Under the pieces are notes generated by a model. It was not told the DNA's origin and made no database searches. It saw only the letters and a program-made list of their open reading frames with translations. This document shows positions 12,940 to 26,200 of a stretch of DNA of 64,000 nt, piece by piece. The position numbers and the translations under genes were made by a program. Position 1 is the first letter of the stretch. Each line of letters opens with the position of its first letter. Origin of the DNA: Helianthus annuus (Eukaryota; Streptophyta; Magnoliopsida; Asterales; Asteraceae); the NCBI RefSeq assembly GCF_002127325.2, contig NC_035447.2:32246642-32310641 (forward strand). Direction: 5' to 3'.

Positions 12940-13967
12940 AGATCATTCAAACCAGAAGGAACATGAACATGTTTCAAACCAGATCATTCAAACCAAAAAG
13001 GAACAGGAACATGTTTCAACCAGAAAGGGACAGTAGCATCATTCAAACCAAATCAAAAAAAATATCAAGAACATACCAAAAATCAACACATCGGGAGGAG
13101 ACCAGGACCTCGGCCGCTCACGGCGGCGCTGCCGCCGGCCCGCCTCCGTCCTCTTTCTCTATCCGACTCTCTAGTGGTGAACATACATGACCTGGTGGCA
13201 CATCTGGCCGCCATTAATTACCCCCAAAATCAAACCCCCAAAACTCAACCCCCTTAAAATCAGCCAAAAAGGTGTGGTGTTTTGGGGTAGCCGACAACAG
13301 GAGTGGGTCGCCGGCCAACAGGGGTGGCACCCACCATCAATCATCATCATCATCATTCCTTGAACAGATCTGCATATATTTGAAAGGTGTACTACCAATC
13401 AGCCACAAAACCACCGTCGGGCCACCGCACCACTGCCATTCAGCACCCACTGTGCACCACCAAACAACCCCTGCCGCCGCCGTCCCCATTCTCCCCACCA
13501 CTGCCACAGTCGCCGTCTTTTGAACCCACCACCGTCTTTTGAACTGCCAAACACCACTCGGTGGTGGTGAGTGACGGCCTACAACGACCAGACATAGAAA
13601 AGGGACGGAGAGAGAGAAACTCGATGAGAGAGAGGGGGTGGCGGAGGAATTGTGCGGCTGCAGCACCGCCGTGTGGACGGCCGGCAGCGACCACCGACGC
13701 CGGCGATGGCGACAGTGATGATAGTTGAAAGAGAGAGAGCGAAACAGGGGGTGAGGGGTTAAAAATGGATAGGTTAGTCTGCATCTTTTAAATTGAAAGA
13801 TAGTAGAGAGGAGAAAGGAGAGAGGGTGTGAATTAAATGAAGAGAGAGGGGTGAGATTAGACATTTAGGGTAAATGACCAAACTACCCTTTTCGTTGGCT
13901 GATTATGATTGGTGGAGAGTGGTTCTCATGGTTCTTACAACTGGAGGTGGTTTTCATTTTAGCGGCT

Positions 13968-13970
<3 letters not shown>
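12940..13970. other. Intergenic repeat-like DNA with a GC- and CCG-rich block
   Basis: 12940-13060 holds imperfect 40-bp units (CATTCAAACCA, GGAACATG). 13090-13860 is rich in CCACCG and GAGAGA. Read on the minus strand it resembles a 5' UTR and start of a plant gene captured by a transposon: CT-rich leader, then a proline/serine/histidine-rich low-complexity frame. The frames overlap one another in several registers and show no domain, so I call no gene. Confidence 0.4.

Positions 13971-14008
<38 letters not shown>
13971..14008. repeat. TA dinucleotide microsatellite
   Basis: Nineteen TA units lie between the GC-rich block and the 3' flank of the Harbinger transposase pseudogene. Confidence 0.95.
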
Positions 14009-14009
<1 letters not shown>

Positions 14010-14133
14010 CTAACAATAAAACAATTAAATTATAAATTATAAATTTCATTTAAATTAAAACATAGTAGTTCAATTAAACATACTAGAAATATTTAAGACT
14101 ACAATAAAAAATAAAAACATACATAAAGAAACT

Positions 14134-15390
14134 CTATTCCTCGTCCGAATTAGGAAATTCCAAGCCTAAAGAACGTACTAGTTCAATTAAATCGTATCTC
14201 AACCGAAAGTGAATTTCTTCATTACGCAAGTCTTGTTGGATATTTTCGGGAAAGTGAACTTGTGTAGGAGGATCCGGCACCCAATCTGGAGATATTGCAC
14301 GTCCGTCTTGTTTGATTAGCATATTGTGCAATATGATACATGCATATACTATGCTATGTATTGATTTCTCATTCATCGCATTAACCGGTCGGCTTAGTAT
14401 GCCCCATCTACCCTTTATAACACCAAAAGCCCTCTCAACGTATTTTCTAACCGATTTTTGCAACTTTTTGAATGCCTTTGCTTTAGCCTCGACAGGAAAT
14501 GAATGAACTTTCACAAAAACAGACTATGATGGGTAGATACCATCAACAAGAAGAAAGCCTCGTCTGTAATATCATCTGTTAACATAGAATGGACAGAAGG
14601 GTGCGCTACCATCCGTTACGGTTTGGAACAACCACGATGTGTGCAAAACATTGATGTCGTTGTTTGAACCTGGAATACCAAAATATGAATGCCAAAACCA
14701 TAAATCATTCGACGTCACCGCTTCAAGTATGATGGTTGGTCTTTTGACGTCACCCCTAACATACGCCCCTCGCAACTCTCTTGAACAATTTCTCCACTCG
14801 ATATGTGTACAACCGATGCTACCGAGCATCCCTGGAAAATGCTATCTAGCCTCATGTGCGGCGTAAATACGTGAGATGTCGTGTCTCGTCGGTTTACGTA
14901 AAAACTCTTTATCATACAATTTAATAACCGCGTTACAAAAAAATTGCAGACACTCACGTGAAGTTCTGTCCGACATAGCTAAGTATTCATCAAATTGATC
15001 GGGAGGGTTACCTGTCGCTAGTTGGCGAACAGCGGAGGTGCATTTTTGTATCGGCGTGAAACTTGGCTTGCCCCTCGCATCGTAACGTTCTTGAAACCAT
15101 TCTTCAGTTGCTTCGATGTCTCCAACAATCTTTAAAAATAATTCTTTTGGTAAACGAAACCGATCTCTAAACGTTTCAGTATTGTAGACCGAATTCTCCA
15201 CAAAATAATCGTTCATTAACACTTCGTTGGCATGTATACGATCACGATCCACATTTTCTTCTTTGGGCGGTTCGACCTTGCTTCAAGTTCGTTATACACC
15301 GACACGAAAAATTCAAGCGTCTCATTGTCGGAACGATTGGCTATCGCTATCGCTGTCAATCGGAAACGACGAAGATGTAGGAAAATCCAT
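14134..15390 (-). pseudogene. PIF/Harbinger transposase (ALP1/HARBI1-like), inactivated
   Basis: The minus strand encodes a DDE_Tnp_4-type transposase of the PIF/Harbinger superfamily. The N-terminal part has RIHANEVLMNDYFVENSVYN and FRDRFRLPKELF, the middle has GMLGSIGCTHIEW (first catalytic region, with C-T replacing the more usual C-x-D context), and the C-terminal part has VERAFGVIKGRWGIL and YACIILHNMLI. The main frame from about 15252 is broken by three in-frame stops, at 14842-14844 (TAG), 14572-14574 (TGA) and 14524-14526 (TAG, in the GIYPS-x motif where tryptophan is usual). The probable start is ATG 15390, but the serine-rich N terminus changes frame twice between about 15325 and 15260. 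The MADF/Myb partner ORF of PIF elements is not visible. Confidence 0.85.
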
Positions 15391-15654
15391 TTGTGACATA
15401 TGTAGAATGTGTGATATGTGTTTGTGTTTTGGTGTGGGTGAAATGGTATAAAAATGTGAAGTATATATAGATTATTTAAAGGTTTTTTTTTAATTATCAA
15501 CGATCAACAAAGCAACGGTAACCAACCAACGTTCGAATTTTGAAAACCATCACGCGTCAAAAATACCACGCGTTGAAAGATTTACGTGTTGTAGATGTTG
15601 GTGGCGGCGGTGTTTTGTTACCCATCACGCGTGACGGGAGGGGCATAATGTACC

Positions 15655-15936
15655 GGCCCGTCCCCTCTTATAGCTCAGTGGTTGGGCAATAATGGTGGCA
15701 AACCCACCGAGGGGGGTTCGATCCTGAGCCACACCCTAGTTTTCATTCGGTTGTTACTTCAGCGTGGCAACTCGTGTGGAGGCGATACAGTTTCCGGAGG
15801 GACGCCTTAACCAAGTTTGACCAACCCAGTATGGGCCTGGTTAAAATAACGTATGTCTAGACAGATCTTGACTAGGATCACTGATTAAACGGTGTGACAT
15901 TGAGTCACTCGAACAAAGTCACCGTTCTAAAAAAAA
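15655..15936 (+). mobile_element. tRNA-derived SINE
   Basis: A pol III A box (TAGCTCAGTGG, 15671-15681) and B box (GGTTCGATCC, 15716-15725) are spaced as in a tRNA, followed by about 200 bp of unrelated body and a short A run at 15929-15936. The region does not fold as a complete tRNA, so it is a SINE and not a tRNA gene. A clear TSD was not found. Confidence 0.72.
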
Positions 15937-16075
15937 GTGTTGTAGCAAGTTGCTAGTAATATATAATGTAACTAATTATAAATGTAATCTTACAACATGT
16001 AATTGTGTTGTCATATCACATAGATATATGTGTTGTGATTTACGTGCATAAATAGCCCTAAATATTTATAGCTTT

Positions 16076-16368
16076 GGGGGATGAGGCGCCCCTTTATGGG
16101 GTGATCGACCACGCGTTATAAGCGTGGAACATCACCGTTGTCGTTTATGATCACGCGTGGATCCTAAAACGCGTTGAACGTTTCACGCGCGCTGAAAACT
16201 TGATGCAATTCATTTTTGTTTTTGTTTTTTTTAATGATTTTGATAGTGTGTGTTGATCTTGACGGACATTTCCACTAAAATCTATCGCTAGTGACGGAAT
16301 AATGCTCAATGACATGGCGGAAATTGATTGGATGTTATGAGTGATGAGTGATGAGCGCCTCTACCCCC
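16076..16368. mobile_element. Harbinger-like MITE, 293 bp
   Basis: The ends form an imperfect inverted repeat (GGGGGATGAGGCGCC at 16076 against the reverse of GAGCGCCTCTACCCCC at 16353-16368). Flanks are TTT and TTA, loosely compatible with a diverged 3-bp Harbinger TSD. It carries several ACGCGT-containing words (16111, 16144, 16169), the same motif found in the leader of the Harbinger pseudogene and in the MITE at 34719-37123. Confidence 0.6.
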
Positions 16369-17084
16369 TTATGAAACCAACAACGTACATTGTACACATT
16401 CTCATTGCTTCATACGCTTGTTACGCAAAACCCAATTTATAATGAAACATAACCTCTTATGATATATTTTATGTTCTTTTATCTATAAATTTGAATAAAT
16501 TGGAGGATTAGTTCATAAAGAGAAGTCCAAGTTGGTTGAACATATTACATATGAGTATAAACCCACAAGAAAAGACAATACTTTATATTTTATGACCGAA
16601 AAAACAGATATCCATTAATTATTCGGAAACTTATAATTAATACTAAAATTTTACAAGTATATATTTTGGAAGAAGATATTTCAAATTTTGAAGAGTAAAT
16701 TTGTTTGTTTATTGGTTCAAGTTATACATATCAAAGAAGAAAAAAATAAATTACTCTCTTAAATGGGTTAGCATATACACTATAAGGATTATTACGAGGT
16801 TACACTCATTTATGATGTATTTTATGGTTTAATTTTTATCTAAACCAACATATTGATGAAAGTAAAGTGATTATAAATTGCAATTAAGCTAACTTACTAT
16901 ATGCTTGTCTATTTATTAATGGATAATGTATATATACATGCCGTTATATGCTTGTCTATTTATTAATGGATAATGTATATATACATGCCGTTTTTTTAAA
17001 TATCTAAAGACCATCTAACATTGCACCTGTAAGAATTTAAACCCATACTATATCTATGGACACTAAGCACCACAACACTTAATA
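16369..17084. other. AT-rich intergenic DNA with a 47-bp tandem duplication
   Basis: Positions 16898-16944 and 16945-16991 are a perfect 47-bp direct repeat. The rest is AT-rich with no gene or repeat family that I recognise. Confidence 0.7.
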
Positions 17085-17942
17085 TCTTACTATATAATAA
17101 AAAAATCACTTTAGGGACACTTGTCATCGTATTAGGTCATCTCTTATAGATACTTATTATTTTAATTTAATATCTTTTAATTAATTATAGATAACCCTCC
17201 TACTAAATATTATTTAATTTAATATCTTATATTATAGATAACTCTTGACTAAATATTATTAGTTTAATATCTTATGGATAATTATTATTTAGTTTAATCT
17301 CTTCCTCATTTATAATATTATTATTTATCATTTATACATTTACGGAGTTTTAAATAAAGGGTTAAATTTATTGAGACTTCATTAACAAATTTTGCAACAA
17401 CAGAATAATCTATTTTATCACGAAAACCAAACTTTTTATTAATATATTAAATATTTTTATTTTCATACAATTACATTTACTCAACCCATGTAACACATGA
17501 GGTTTTTTAAGATATAACTTTTTATTATTTGATATATAAATTTAGATTTATTCAATTCGTACAATACACGACGTTTTTTAAGGATATATATTTTTTATTA
17601 TTTAGTACAGAAAATTACATTTATTCAACCCGTGTAATAAATGAGGTTTTTTAAAGACGTATTATTTTATTATTTGGTAAACAATATTACATTTATTCAA
17701 CCCGTGTAATACACGTGGTTTTAAAGATATAATTTTTTTATTTGGTATATAAAATTACATTTATTCAACCCGTACAATATGGTTCTTAACTTCTTATACA
17801 TATAATTTTTTATTATTTAATATATAAAATTATATTTATTCAACCCGTACAATAAATAAGGTTTTAAAGATATATTGTTTTATTATTTAGTATATAAAAT
17901 TTATTTATCCAACCCCGTGTAATACACGGGGTTATAACCTAG
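17085..17942 (+). mobile_element. Non-autonomous Helitron, 858 bp
   Basis: It begins TCTTACTATATAATAA after an A and ends CTAG before a T, the classic Helitron insertion between A and T. Eleven bases upstream of the CTAG is a perfect 8-bp stem hairpin, CCCCGTGT-AAT-ACACGGGG (17913-17931). There is no RepHel coding. The right half is a degenerate tandem array described separately. Confidence 0.85.
17482..17931 (+). repeat. Seven about 71-bp units, each carrying a degenerate copy of the Helitron hairpin
   Basis: The phrase TTATTCAACCCGTGTAATACACG recurs in degenerate form starting near 17482, 17553, 17625, 17698, 17766, 17841 and 17910, each time followed by a GGTTTT-AAAGATATA-TATTATTT spacer. 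The last unit is the functional-looking terminal hairpin; earlier ones have decayed stems. Confidence 0.85.
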
Positions 17943-19880
17943 TTAAAAATAAAAAAAAAGTCACCTAATAAACCCATTCAATTACAACAAACAAATTTAG
18001 AAGGATGATATAAAAATTACATCGTAACTACTCTATTTCTGAATATTTCTAAATCCTCGTCAATTTCAACTGTTTTTCTTCTATCTACACAAATATATCA
18101 AAAACTTTTATGTGATTCAACAATATGCAAAAAGACATTGTATGTATGAATTTTAAAAGAAGATGAAAAAATAACTAGTGGGTCAACCCAGCCCATGATA
18201 CTTGAAAAATAGCCCATTATGACCGCCTGACTCGACCCACGTTAACCCAATCCTACCCACCCAACTCCACACTAGATTTCTACTTTCACTTTCACATGCC
18301 AAACATACAAGGTATGATACAAGTCATATAACTGTAAACTTATGCATATACATATTATTAGATCATGTCACTTTCACATGCCAAACATACAAGGTATGAT
18401 ACAAGTCATATAACTGTAAACTTATGCAAATACATATTACTAGATCATGTCATGTTTATTATCTAAGTAGTTTTAAAATAACAACAGAAATTGGATTAAC
18501 ATTCAAAGTTTCGTATAGCAAGCGACTCGTACAATACAACGATTGTCATTTGACAAGTTTACCCTATTGGCCTCATGTCTCAAAACCGTTTTTGTTCGTC
18601 CTTTTCATAATGAGTTAAGGTCTTTCTTCCTCTTTGCTTTCAATGCAGTTCTTCTTCGGCTACCCAACTAAAATACCTGGAACCGGGTTTAATCATACCT
18701 GGGCATTCTATACCCAAAACCAAACCTGCCCCTACCCGTAGGGTATAGATAGGATACACATTTTAAGCTCAATTCCCGATAGGATAACCAATAAAATGCC
18801 CGAACCCGGTTATACCTTATAATCAATGCTTGTTTTTTTAATACCTCATAGAATTCTCGATCTTTTAAGTATATTTTTATTTTTACTTTACAACTTTTAT
18901 ATTTGAATTTTCTAAAGATGAATATTATAAAGTAAACAATTTGTACTAAGTGAATTTATGTTATTGTAATAGATTTTAATTCTTTTTACAAAATTTATAG
19001 TAAATTTAATCTTTAAACGACTTTTTTTTTGTAAATTTTTTTTTCAAACCCGAGTATTATTAATACCCGGTTATACCTTAACCCATACGTTGTTCGGTTA
19101 AATCCAAACTCAATCATACCCTACCCGGGTACATAAGATTGTGTTTTCACCTTAATGCCGGACCTAAACCCTATTTGATTTCTCCCAATACCTGATCATG
19201 CCCGAACCAAGTTCCATACCCAAAACCGGGTATTAAAAAAACCCATATGTGCATCTCTATGACTTTGAATCCGTTTTTACGAGTCATTCCAGGCTCGCAA
19301 TTCCTTAGTTTTTTTCTTCCAAGCCCGATTGAATTATGAATTTGTGATCAAAGATGAGCTTCTTGTTTACAACTCACGAAATTCTTATTTATGAGAATAT
19401 TAATTTCTGATAGTCAATTCTTATACAAATATGCTAATGGCTATGTTTTCTCCTTATGTTCTGATTTCATATCATTACAATCAATTTATGTCAAAAGGGG
19501 CGAATAACCTTCTTTTGATCTTGTTTCACCAATTGTAATTGAATAATTTAGAAAAAAAATCTGATATATGCTTTGAGAAGTTATTAGAAATCTGCAATCT
19601 TGAAGAACTAAGGTTTGTTTTACTTTTATGTACCTTTTCTTCATTTTAATGGCCAAGCTTTGTTCACAAGTTAAGGTTACTTAGGTAGGTGGAGGTGTAC
19701 AAACCGGGTATTTTTAATAATTGGTTCTGGATATGGAACTGGTTTCGGTGTCACATTTTAAGGGTTGGAACTGGTTATTGGTATAACCAGTTCGGTTCCG
19801 GATCCAATTATTTAACCAAAAAACTGAACATACATTTTACCAAATGTCCTTTATAGCCTTCAAATTATTAAAAACATTAT
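17943..19880. other. Intergenic DNA with an 82-bp tandem duplication and CCGGGTA repeats
   Basis: 18286-18367 and 18368-18449 are an 82-bp direct repeat with two mismatches. 18660-19260 and 19690-19840 contain many ACCCGGGTATACC-like words in both orientations, typical of an old DNA transposon, but I found no matched ends. No coding region is supported. Confidence 0.6.
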
Positions 19881-22800
19881 CTCTCTTAGACGTTTTACTC
19901 GTGATAATAATGTCTCTGTCGAATTTGACCCTTTTGGTTTTTCCTTGAAGGATCTCAAAACTAAAAGGACTCTTTCTCTCCACAAGAGCACTGGGGACCT
20001 CTATCCGTTACTACACCACAACTACTGCCTTAAGCTTCGTTTATTGCATCTCCCACACTTCCATGGCATGATCGGCTTGGCCATCCCGGGGCACATGTTT
20101 TAGATATTTTAAGTCGTAATTTCAGTTTTTCATGTAATAAAGACAACTTATCTCATGTTTTCAATTCTTGTAAATATTCAAATAGTAAACATTCATGTAA
20201 TAAAGACAACTTGTCTCATGTTTGCAATTCTTGTCAACTTTCAAATAGTAAACAATTGCCTTTTTATTCATCAAATTCCTTTACATTTGCTCTGTTTGAT
20301 ATTACATATTGCGACTTATGGACCTCACATATCACGAGTAAATCCGGGTATAAATATTATGTGGTTCTCATTGATAATTTCTCGCACTTCGTGTGGGCAT
20401 ACCCGCTTAAGTACAAGTCTGAAACTTTCCCAACCTTTGCCAAATTCCACTAACTAATTTTCAAACAACTCAATCAAAAAATTAAAACTTTTCAATGTGA
20501 CTTAGGCAATGAATTTGACAACACTGCATTTAAAAATTTTGCAAACCAACACGGCCTCTTATTTCGTTTTTCATGCCATCAAACCTCATCCTAAAACAGT
20601 CGGGCTGAACATATGATTCGTTGTCCCAACGAAATCATTCATGTACATCTCATTGATGCCAACCTTCTGCCATTGTTTTGGGTGGAAGTTCTCCATACGG
20701 CTGTATACCTTCATAATATTTTACCCACTAAACATCTAAATTTTTACGCACCCACATTTGCTCTATATTTACGTCATCCTGAGTACGACCACTTATGAGT
20801 TTTTGGTTGTGCTTGCTACCCTAACACCTCCGCTACCCAACCACATAAATTACACCCATGGTCCGTGCGGTGCATATTTCTCGGGCACCCTTCGGATTTT
20901 TGGGGGTATAGGTGTTTTGATCCTACAACTGGCAAGGTTAACATCTCTCGTCATGTGACCTTTGATAAGCACACTTTTCCTTACACCATTCCCAACCTTC
21001 TACATCCTACACTTTTTTGGATGATACCCTCCCGCAGGGTTTTCAATTCAACCACCCGACGCTACGGCCCTCAGCCATCGTACCCTACCCGATAACCTAT
21101 TCCCGAAGACTACATCCGCCCACTAGCCCTTATGGGCCTTTAGTTCAGCCCACTGGTCCGTCTCACACGACCGACCAAACTTCTTCATCACCTGTACCGC
21201 CTCCGACCTCCGTAAACTTACATCCCATGACTACCCGTTCCAAGTCTCGCACAAGTTCCAACTTAGCTCTCACCACGCCCACTCTGTCCCTTATACCTAC
21301 TACCTATGCAAAAGGTCTTGCTGATCCGAATTGGTTAAATGCTATGCAAACCGAGTTTACTGCATTACAGGATAATGAAACATGGGAACTTGTTCCTCGA
21401 CCCATGGACCGCCTGGTAATACGTTGTATGTGGATGTTTAGCCACAAATTTAAGTCAGATGGGTGTTTAGAATGATACAAGGCCCGTTTGGTCATTGGCA
21501 GTAATTCACGGACAGTAGGTATTGATTGTGATGACACGTTTAGTCCGGTTGTTAAACCTGCAACTATCCGAACGGTTCTTTCTTTGGCTGTCTCGAGGTC
21601 CTAGCCCATTCATCAGTTGGATGTAAATAATGCGTTTTTACATGGGGATTTACATGAAACAAATAGGAGGTTTCCTAAGCATGTCTGTCATTTGAAGAAG
21701 TTGTTTTACGGGCTTAAAGAGGCTCCCCGTTTGCCCGGTACACCAGATTCGCTACTTTTATCACCTCTCATGGGTTCAAGAGTAGTGTGTGCGATAATTT
21801 ATTGTTTATCTTTAATAGGGATACAGATAACATTGCATATTTACTTCTCTACGTCGATGATATTATGCTCACAGCTTCTAATGACAGCCTGCTACATGAT
21901 TATATTCGCACACTCTCATGAGAGTTTGCCATGACTGATATGGGATGCCTTCACTATTTTTCTGTCTCAGGCAGCTGGGAATTAAGGTCACTCAGCATAC
22001 ACAGGGTATTTTTCTGTCTCAAGCAGTATGCAAAAGATATTATTGCTCGAACATCTACGTGATCTTGCAAACCTTGCACGACACCTGTTGATTTATCTGC
22101 AAACCTTGCATCTATGTGAGCTTGCAAACCTTATTTTCTGAACCTACTTTATATAGAAATCTCGCAGGTGCACTTCAGTATCTCACGTTTACGCGACCAG
22201 ACATTTAATATGCACTTCAGCAAGTCTGCTTGTTTATGCACGAGTCGCTCGATTCACATTTTTCATTTATGAAACGTATAATCAAATATATACAGGGAAT
22301 AGTCAACTATGGCATTTGTATTGTTAAGTCAGCTTCTCATTCGTTGGTGGCCTACTCGGATGCTGGTTGGGGTGGATGCCCGGACGCACGCCGGTCGACA
22401 TCCGGTTATTGTGTGTTTCTTGGTGATAATCTCATCTCGGGTCTTCAAAGTGTCAACCAACAATTTCCAGATCCAACGCAGAGGCAGAATACAGAGGGGT
22501 TGCAAATGTCGTGGCCGAAGGCACCTGGGTCTGGAACTTGTTACTTAAATTATATACACCTTTGCGTCGGGCTTCGGTTGTGTATTATGACAATGTGTCT
22601 GCAGTTTATCTAATAATCCAGTGAACATAAGAGGACCAAGCATATTGAAATCGATATGCATTTTGTTCGTGATAAAGTACGTGTGGGTCATATCCGAGTT
22701 CTTCATGTACCCTCATTTCTTCAGTACGTAGATATTTTCACGAAGGGGTTATCAAGACAGCTGTTTCAATCGTTTCGTTCCAGCTTGAGCGTCTGTCCTC

Positions 22801-22977
22801 TGCCTGCTCAAACTGCAGGGGTGTCTTAGCCAACCGATATTTTAGTATTAGATTACGATTATAAATTAGTCATGTATATTGGTTAATTTAGTCATGTATA
22901 TTGGTTCCTATAATTCGGTTGTACTATTCCCTATTTAAAGGGTTATGATAATCAATACTTATCATTCAGATTTTACA
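19880..22977 (+). mobile_element. Degenerate Ty1/copia retrotransposon, 5' end missing
   Basis: Fragments of a copia polyprotein follow in the right order on the plus strand. There is a GAG-pre-integrase part (VEFDPFGFSLKDL near 19915), integrase core (DLWTSHITSKSGYKYYVV near 20315; FQCDLGNEFDNTAF near 20490), connection (LGHPSDFWGYRCFDP near 20882), and reverse transcriptase (NWLNAMQTEFTALQDNETW near 21328; [14 protein letters not shown] near 21615). RNase H follows (LVAYSDAGWGGCPDARRSTSGYCVFLG near 22340, broken into short frames). Many stops and frameshifts separate them. A 3' LTR remnant, starting after a GCAGGGG tract near 22822, ends in TTTTACA at 22977. No 5' LTR, primer site or protease/gag part is recognisable. 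Confidence 0.85.
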
Positions 22978-23218
22978 CCATAAACATCTTTTAAGTATGT
23001 GACCCTTTAGTATCATACATAATTGGTAATGTTGTCATAAGTTGTTCTCGGGCTTACAAGTTCAACAAGTACATTACACAATCACTTGCTTCGTTTACAA
23101 ACAATAACAGAAACTTGCAATAAATCAATCACAAACACACGAGCACGACATTGGCATATTCCAGTGTTAAAACAAATAACATATATGGAAATTAAACTCT
23201 AGACACCAATATAGTAAG
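22978..23218 (-). other. 3' flank and probable 3' UTR of the annexin gene
   Basis: AT-rich sequence lies between the dead copia element and the annexin stop codon at 23219-23221. No other feature is seen. Confidence 0.5.
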
Positions 23219-26200
23219 CTAGCCTTCCTTCCCAAGCAAAGTGAGAAGAAATCTCTTGTAATGCCCTGATGTTTCCTTGGCAACAGCCTGATCAAGTGGC
23301 ACACTGTTTCTTTTGTAATATTGTTCCATGATCACCTTCAAATCTTTCTCTGCTCTAGTGACGATTACTCGTGTTAAAGCATCTTCGTTCGTCCCACCCT
23401 TTTTTATTGCATTACGAACCACCTACATTTCAAGATGGTAAATGCATACCAATGGGATAGTTCACATTTGTTATAAAAAAAATTACGTAATCCTATTTGA
23501 CACAATAATTATTTATCTGTTCGAATTGTTTTGGATCAATGAAAACGAAGATTACCTTTTCAAAGTACTTAGTAGGGTCACTAATGCATCTAATCGTCGT
23601 ACGAAGAGTTTCAGTGTACGCGTTGCCTGAATCATCCTTCAAGTGCTGTCATGATATTTGAAAGTATAAATTTGAAGATAATATGCTTTTTTTTTTAATA
23701 AAAAGACTTAGAATACCATATTTGATTAGTGATATTTCTATGTACCTTGGTGATGTTACAACCATGTTCATCTTTGTAACTATTCAAAGTAGCCATGAGT
23801 TGTGGCTTGCTTCGAGTAGTGACTATACGAATGATATCTTCGTGGTTATACAACTTTTCTTCGATGGCTTTTCTAAGAACGTTGCACTCCGACTTTCCCA
23901 GTTTCAAGTCTACCTCATTACCTTGATACCTATGTATGCTCACCAACCCAACAAGAAGCTGTAGGATTACATAATTTCATTAGAAAGTTAAACGTAATCA
24001 ATTAAAAGTTATATATTATGTTCCATCTCAATTTTTTTTTCCATTTTTAGCGTAACAGTATAAAGGTGACAATTTCGACCCATTAGTTCAAAAACTAATA
24101 GATTTTGGTTAGTTTTTTCTTTAACGGGTCACATGAGTCGAACAAAAGAGCCGTCAAGTTTGTCACCTTCTAATTAATAAAAATGTAACCAACAAAGTAG
24201 AAGAACTTGCATTTCGGAGATCAGAAGAGGTATGGGAAGCAATATCTTCTTCCAATGAACGCTTATAGCGGCATTGGTAGGCGCACTTGACGGCATAGAG
24301 CTCTTCGGGTGATAGGGTGCATGATAGTTCAATGATCACTCTATAGTCACAGCTTTCTTTACGTAGGGCTACATTTGCTAGCACTGCATTCCGATCTGCT
24401 GGATCCAAATTCCATCTGTAAACTGCTCTCTACATGAACCATCAAAAGTACTTTACTTTGTATACGACACACACATATATATATACACACATACGCGCGC
24501 GCAAATATATATACACACATAAAAATATCTACGCGTGGCATCATGTGAAAGCTAAATATTGAACATAGTCACATGGATCGCGGTTCTCTACAATACGCTG
24601 AACAAAAACCGGTACACGGTTCGTGCATTTTTGGTACGAGGGGTAGGTTCATTCAGAACGCCAATTCAGTACATGGTATGGCGTACCATATAGTTTGGTA
24701 CGTCGTATCATATCCAAAACCGTTTATAATGGATTTTATTAAATAAAATCCAATTTAAAATAACACTTTTTATAATAGATATGTCGTTACTTTTTATAAT
24801 AGATATTTATACATACCCATGTGTGAATTGGCTCCGTTAAAAAACAGCGGAAAAGAAGAGTATGTAACAACTTAATCGAAGAGTTAGATTTTAATTCGCG
24901 TTCCAAAAGTCTAATTACTGGTCCAATTAGCCGTTTCGTTTCCAGTACACGTATTGGAGTGTTCCTGAACATCGAATTAATCAATCGGAAACGTGTTTTA
25001 TATGATTTGGAACGAATTTAGAGACAATCGGGTACGGCCAATTTTTCCGATCTGGATCATGAACCCGTAGCGTTCGGGTCGATTCTGTTCCCGATGAACA
25101 ATGTACAAAGAGATATACATAAGGAAAAACCCAAGATTAATTACCTCAAAGTCACCAGAAAGTTCATGTTCAAGACGCTTCACAAGATCTTCATGAAAAA
25201 GTTCTTGATAAGCGTCCCTTATCAATTTCCTTTGAGTTGCATTTCTATGCCCCAAAACTGATATTACGGTCTTTTCATCAGTCCCCCATCCTTAAACAAA
25301 GGAAAACAATATTAAATTACATAATTAAATTAATTTGAATTTTATGAAAATGTGTTTATCATTAACTTCTAGCTACATTCAGTCGCCTGGATGGGTTTCA
25401 TTTGAAAACTTGAAGTTTTAGGGAAGCTTATCAAAATGGGTTTGGCAAAGTTCGGTATCAGATGAAAGCATGACAAGTTAAAAAGTTTAAAATTGTTTAA
25501 GACATCTTTTTTTAAGTTGGGTCAAGTTGAAGATATCTTCGATATTTTATGCTCAAAAAGATTAGTTTTATTTAGTGACTAATTTACTCCTAAAATATTC
25601 GTGTGTGTATATATATATATATATATAGAAAAAGTATATCATACAATATGGCTTAACGTACATTGCGTACGCAATGATAAAATCGCACGTTATGTAACCA
25701 AAAAATGAAAATCGCATGTGTTAAAGAATCATGAAATCGCATCGCCATAAGGAAAAAACAGGAATCGTATGTTCAAAAAATTGCCTAAAGTCGCATGTAC
25801 AAGGTTGTTTGAAATCGCATGTTTTTATTTTTACAAATCGCATGTTGAAGAATTGAATCGCATGTTGAAAATACAATTGCGTATGCAATGTACCATGTCC
25901 CTATATATATGTATATATCTTGCAGTATTTAAACCTTTCACCTCATGGATACAGAGATAGAAGAGAAACATCTTATCATCATATCCCTTGGCAATAATGT
26001 TGGATCAGTTCTGTTTGGACATAATGGAAAACATGAAAACATACCTGATTGCATCAGCACAAGCCAGCAGAGAATCCAGATGGAGATGTAGCAACAGTGT
26101 TTGACATAGTTGTCAGTTTGGTCTGGTTCCTCCTTAGGGTGCAATCTAATGATGGTGGTATGAGAAACCGATAAAGGGTAATCGGCTGTAGAGAGGAGGT

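Noticed and set aside
13272..13864. Overlapping proline/serine/histidine-rich ORFs on both strands
   Set aside because: Low-complexity CCG/GAG sequence gives open frames in several registers; no domain and no consistent codon pattern.
15661..15735. Possible tRNA gene
   Set aside because: A and B boxes are present but the acceptor and anticodon arms do not fold as a tRNA; the following body and A run indicate a SINE.
15587..15945. GTGTTGTAG at 15587 and 15937 as a TSD of the SINE
   Set aside because: The left copy lies about 70 bp before the expected SINE start, too far for a TSD.
17482..17931. CRISPR-like array
   Set aside because: Units are about 71 bp with similar spacers, the genome is a plant, and the array ends in a Helitron terminus.
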